Under the pieces are notes generated by a model that saw only the letters and a list, made by a program, of their open reading frames with translations, was not told where the DNA came from and searched no databases. DNA of 64,000 nt from Kribbella pratensis. Lineage in GTDB: Bacteria; Actinomycetota; Actinomycetes; Propionibacteriales; Kribbellaceae. Positions 61,968-64,000 of the stretch are shown here, piece by piece. The stretch's first letter is position 1. Each line of letters starts with the position of its first letter. The position numbers were made by a program, and so were the translations under genes. Location: assembly GCF_004366075.1 (NCBI RefSeq), contig NZ_SODU01000004.1, positions 310,001-374,000 on the forward strand, in the 5' to 3' direction.

Positions 61968-62545
61968 AACGTCACCCTCCGTTGCCAGTCGAGGGTGACC
62001 TCGATCCGGCCTTCGTCGAACACCGCGGGCAGGTCGTGCTGGTGCAGGAGCGCGAGTACGTCCTCCAGCAGCGGCTCCCCCGGTGCGACGTTCGCGGTGT
62101 CCGGGTGCCAGAGCTTCAGCTCGAGCATCCCGAAGTCCACGGCGTGCCAGACGTCGGTATCGGTGAAGAACACCAGCCCCTGCGGACTTTCCGCGGCCTC
62201 CAGCGCCTGCCGAGCGGCGTGGTGGTCCGACGTGTAGCGGACCACCACCAGGCCGAGACGCTCGAATTCCGCGAGTACGGCGTCCAACCGGTCCGGATCG
62301 GTCGTCGCGGGCCAGGTGGCGGCGTCCTCGTTGAGGTCCATGACCGCCTCGCCGATCAGCAGCGGTACGAGAGCGGCCGCGTCCATCGACGGCGCGTCCT
62401 CCTCCACCGCCTCGGTCAGCGCGGCGGTGATCGTCGCGTGGTCGGCATACCCGGACCGCACCAGGACGCGGGCCAGGCCGCGTAGCTCCCGGGCGGTCCG
62501 CTCGTCCACCGACGGCAGGCTGCCCGAGCTCTTGGCCGACGTCAC
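61964..62545 (-). CDS. Uncharacterised protein inside the PLP-synthase operon (possibly DUF6891)
   Basis: The 193-residue cytosolic protein lies exactly between pdxS and pdxT and overlaps each by four bases (GTGA at its start, ATGA at its end), so all three are coupled. It has a helical N-terminal half (RELRGLARVLVRSGYADHAT) and a second domain with LVVVRYTSDHHAARQALEAA, GLVFFTDTDVWHAVDFGMLE and LLHQHDLPAVFDEGRIEVTL. I believe it belongs to an actinobacterial DUF (DUF6891), but am not certain. A role in PLP supply is suggested only by position. Confidence 0.75.
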   Translation of the reverse strand: MTSAKSSGSLPSVDERTARELRGLARVLVRSGYADHATITAALTEAVEEDAPSMDAAALVPLLIGEAVMDLNEDAATWPATTDPDRLDAVLAEFERLGLVVVRYTSDHHAARQALEAAESPQGLVFFTDTDVWHAVDFGMLELKLWHPDTANVAPGEPLLEDVLALLHQHDLPAVFDEGRIEVTLDWQRRVTL

Positions 62546-63453
62546 CAGCCGCGCTCGGCGAGTCGGTGCGGCTGCGGGATCTCGTCGACGTTGATGCCGA
62601 CCATCGCCTCGCCCAGACCGCGGGAGACCTTGGCGATCACGTCGGGGTCGTCGTGGAACGTGGTGGCCTTGACGATCGCCTCCGCGCGCTGCGCCGGGTT
62701 GCCCGACTTGAAGATGCCGGAGCCGACGAACACGCCCTCGGCGCCGAGCTGCATCATCATCGCGGCGTCGGCCGGGGTGGCGATCCCGCCCGCGGTGAAC
62801 AGCACCACCGGCAGCTTGCCCAGCGCGGCGACCTCCTTGACCAGCTCGTACGGCGCCTGCAGCTCCTTCGCCGCGACGTACAGCTCGTCCTCCGGCAGGT
62901 TCTGCAGCTTGCGGAGCTCCTGGCGGATCTGGCGCATGTGGGTGGTCGCGTTGGACACGTCACCGGTGCCGGCCTCGCCCTTGGAGCGGATCATCGCCGC
63001 GCCCTCGGTGATCCGGCGCAGCGCCTCGCCCAGGTTGGTCGCGCCGCAGACGAACGGCACGGTGAACTGCCACTTGTCGATGTGGTTCGCGTAGTCGGCC
63101 GGGGTGAGCACCTCGGACTCGTCGATATAGTCCACCCCGAGGCTCTGCAGCACCTGCGCCTCCACGAAGTGACCGATCCGGGCCTTGGCCATCACCGGGA
63201 TCGACACCGCGTTGATGATCGAGTCGATCATGTCCGGGTCGCTCATCCGGGAGACGCCGCCCTGGGCGCGGATGTCGGCCGGGACCCGCTCCAGCGCCAT
63301 CACCGCGACCGCGCCGGCGTCCTCGGCGATCTTGGCCTGCTCGGCGGTGACGACGTCCATGATCACGCCGCCCTTGAGCATCTCCGCCATGCCGCGCTTC
63401 ACCTTCGCGGTACCGACTTGCGGGCCGGTCTGGGGGGTCTGGTTCTCGGTCAC
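62542..63453 (-). CDS. pdxS: Pyridoxal 5'-phosphate synthase lyase subunit PdxS
   Basis: PdxS makes PLP from ribose 5-phosphate, glyceraldehyde 3-phosphate and ammonia. The 303-residue protein has GTAKVKRGMAEMLKGGVIMD, VMALERVPADIRAQGGVSRM, VMAKARIGHFVEAQVLQSLG, PFVCGATNLGEALRRITEGA and MRQIRQELRKL. GTG 63453 is behind AGGAGG. A MocR-type regulator gene ends 73 bp upstream on the same strand, with an inverted repeat between them. Confidence 0.97.
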   Translation of the reverse strand: MTENQTPQTGPQVGTAKVKRGMAEMLKGGVIMDVVTAEQAKIAEDAGAVAVMALERVPADIRAQGGVSRMSDPDMIDSIINAVSIPVMAKARIGHFVEAQVLQSLGVDYIDESEVLTPADYANHIDKWQFTVPFVCGATNLGEALRRITEGAAMIRSKGEAGTGDVSNATTHMRQIRQELRKLQNLPEDELYVAAKELQAPYELVKEVAALGKLPVVLFTAGGIATPADAAMMMQLGAEGVFVGSGIFKSGNPAQRAEAIVKATTFHDDPDVIAKVSRGLGEAMVGINVDEIPQPHRLAERGW

Positions 63454-63508
63454 TACATCCTCCTGGTCGTGGGCCTCATCTCCAGGTTAGGAGGTGGCGG
63501 GCCTCGAT

Positions 63509-63540
63509 CTTCAGTCCACCCAGAATCAAGTGGACTGAAG
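63509..63540. promoter_or_regulatory. Inverted repeat before pdxS, candidate PdxR operator or terminator
   Basis: CTTCAGTCCAC (63509-63519) and GTGGACTGAAG (63530-63540) are perfectly complementary over 11 bp with a 10-nt loop. It overlaps the stop of the MocR-like gene. The AAGTGGACT half-sites resemble the PdxR motif I recall from corynebacteria (AAAGTGGWCTA-like). Confidence 0.55.
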
Positions 63541-64000
63541 AGCCTCGCCCAACCGGGCGACCACGAGCCTCAGCGTGGCCGGCGGCGCGGTGAACGGGAT
63601 CCGGATGTGCCGGCGGTCGGTCGCATCCGGAGTGAACAGGTCACCGGCGCCGAGCAGCAGACCCTGTTCGCGGGCCGCCTCCAGGACGCGGCGAGCCCTC
63701 GTCTCGGTCAGCTCGAGCCAGAGCGTCATACCGCCCGTCGGCGTGGGCCACGCCACACCGTCGAGCGTCCGGAGTCCGGTCTCCAGGGCGTTCAGGTTGG
63801 CACGCAGCCGGGTCCTGCGGCGTCCGATCACCTTGTCGAGCTTCGGCACGATCGCCCGCGCCAGCAGGTCGTCCAGCGCGCTCGGCGACGCCACACTGAG
63901 TTGTGCCGCGGTGTTGATCCGCCTGCGGAGCTGCTTGCCGGTACGCACCCAGCCGACGCGCAGCCCGCCCCACACCGTCTTGGACAGCGAGCCGACACTC
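63526..64000 (-). CDS. MocR/PdxR-like regulator, C-terminal part (5' end outside window)
   Basis: Only about 158 C-terminal residues are visible; the frame is open to the right edge. SVGSLSKTVWGGLRVGWVRT at the edge carries the PLP-binding lysine of fold-type I aminotransferases, followed by QLSVASPSALDDLLARAIV and the small domain (GGMTLWLELTETRARRVLEA, IRIPFTAPPATLRLVVARLG). Together with its place ahead of pdxS this indicates a MocR-type regulator (GntR headpiece plus aminotransferase domain), probably PdxR. A plain aminotransferase cannot be excluded because the N-terminus is missing. Confidence 0.8.
   Translation of the reverse strand, partial: SVGSLSKTVWGGLRVGWVRTGKQLRRRINTAAQLSVASPSALDDLLARAIVPKLDKVIGRRRTRLRANLNALETGLRTLDGVAWPTPTGGMTLWLELTETRARRVLEAAREQGLLLGAGDLFTPDATDRRHIRIPFTAPPATLRLVVARLGEALQST

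Overview
The window reads as chromosomal DNA of a high-GC actinomycete. GC-rich codon use, many GTG starts, Ala/Asp/Arg-rich proteins, SecA2, an Eis-type acetyltransferase and the core order pdxS-pdxT-yebC / ruvCAB-yajC-secDF-apt-rel / hisS-aspS / rarA-DUF948 all point that way. The secreted and sugar-related gene content suggests a soil Nocardioidales member, with Kribbella as best guess. That genus call is inference. I found no tRNA, rRNA, CRISPR array or transposase.

Layout. The core genes lie mostly on the minus strand and are separated by accessory blocks. 0-3 kb: DUF948 protein, excalibur-domain protein, SnoaL-like protein and rarA. 3.2-9.3 kb: uncharacterised genes, a TcmP-type methyltransferase, SecA2 with a repeated acidic tail, and a GNAT enzyme. 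9.4-15.1 kb: secreted AMIN-like protein, a Tat-exported GxGYxYP protein behind a palindromic operator, and an M64-like metallopeptidase with FG-GAP repeats but no signal peptide. 15.2-21.6 kb: small membrane and DUF1990 proteins, a methyltransferase, and an ABC exporter divergent from a two-component system. 21.6-26.75 kb: small regulators, then the aspS-hisS-MBL operon. 27-34.8 kb: DUF349 protein, AbiEi/DUF559 protein, an unrecognised helical membrane protein flanked by short direct repeats, a papain-like protease pair, an XRE-like regulator, an M15-like lipoprotein and two intergenic repeat structures. 34.8-43.9 kb: rel-apt-secF-secD-yajC-ruvB-ruvA-ruvC. 43.97-60.56 kb: an insertion between ruvC and yebC. 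60.57-64 kb: yebC, pdxT, a small gene, pdxS and a MocR/PdxR-like regulator running off the edge.

The most coherent accessory system is 45.6-59.7 kb, a rhamnogalacturonan (pectin) utilisation locus. It holds a heparinase II/III-like lyase, a LacI regulator, a DUF1961 (YesU-like) protein, a DUF624 (YesL-like) protein, an LplA/B/C-like ABC importer without its own ATPase, two tandem PcRGLX/YetA-like exo-rhamnogalacturonan lyases (one cytoplasmic, one Tat-exported) and a YesT-like rhamnogalacturonan acetylesterase. This gene content parallels the Bacillus subtilis yes/lpl/yetA region. A putative LacI operator sits between consensus -35 and -10 boxes ahead of the transporter operon, and a near-identical copy lies in the lacI/heparinase divergent promoter, so one regulator probably controls both.

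All assignments come from reading the sequence and recalled family knowledge; no database search was run.
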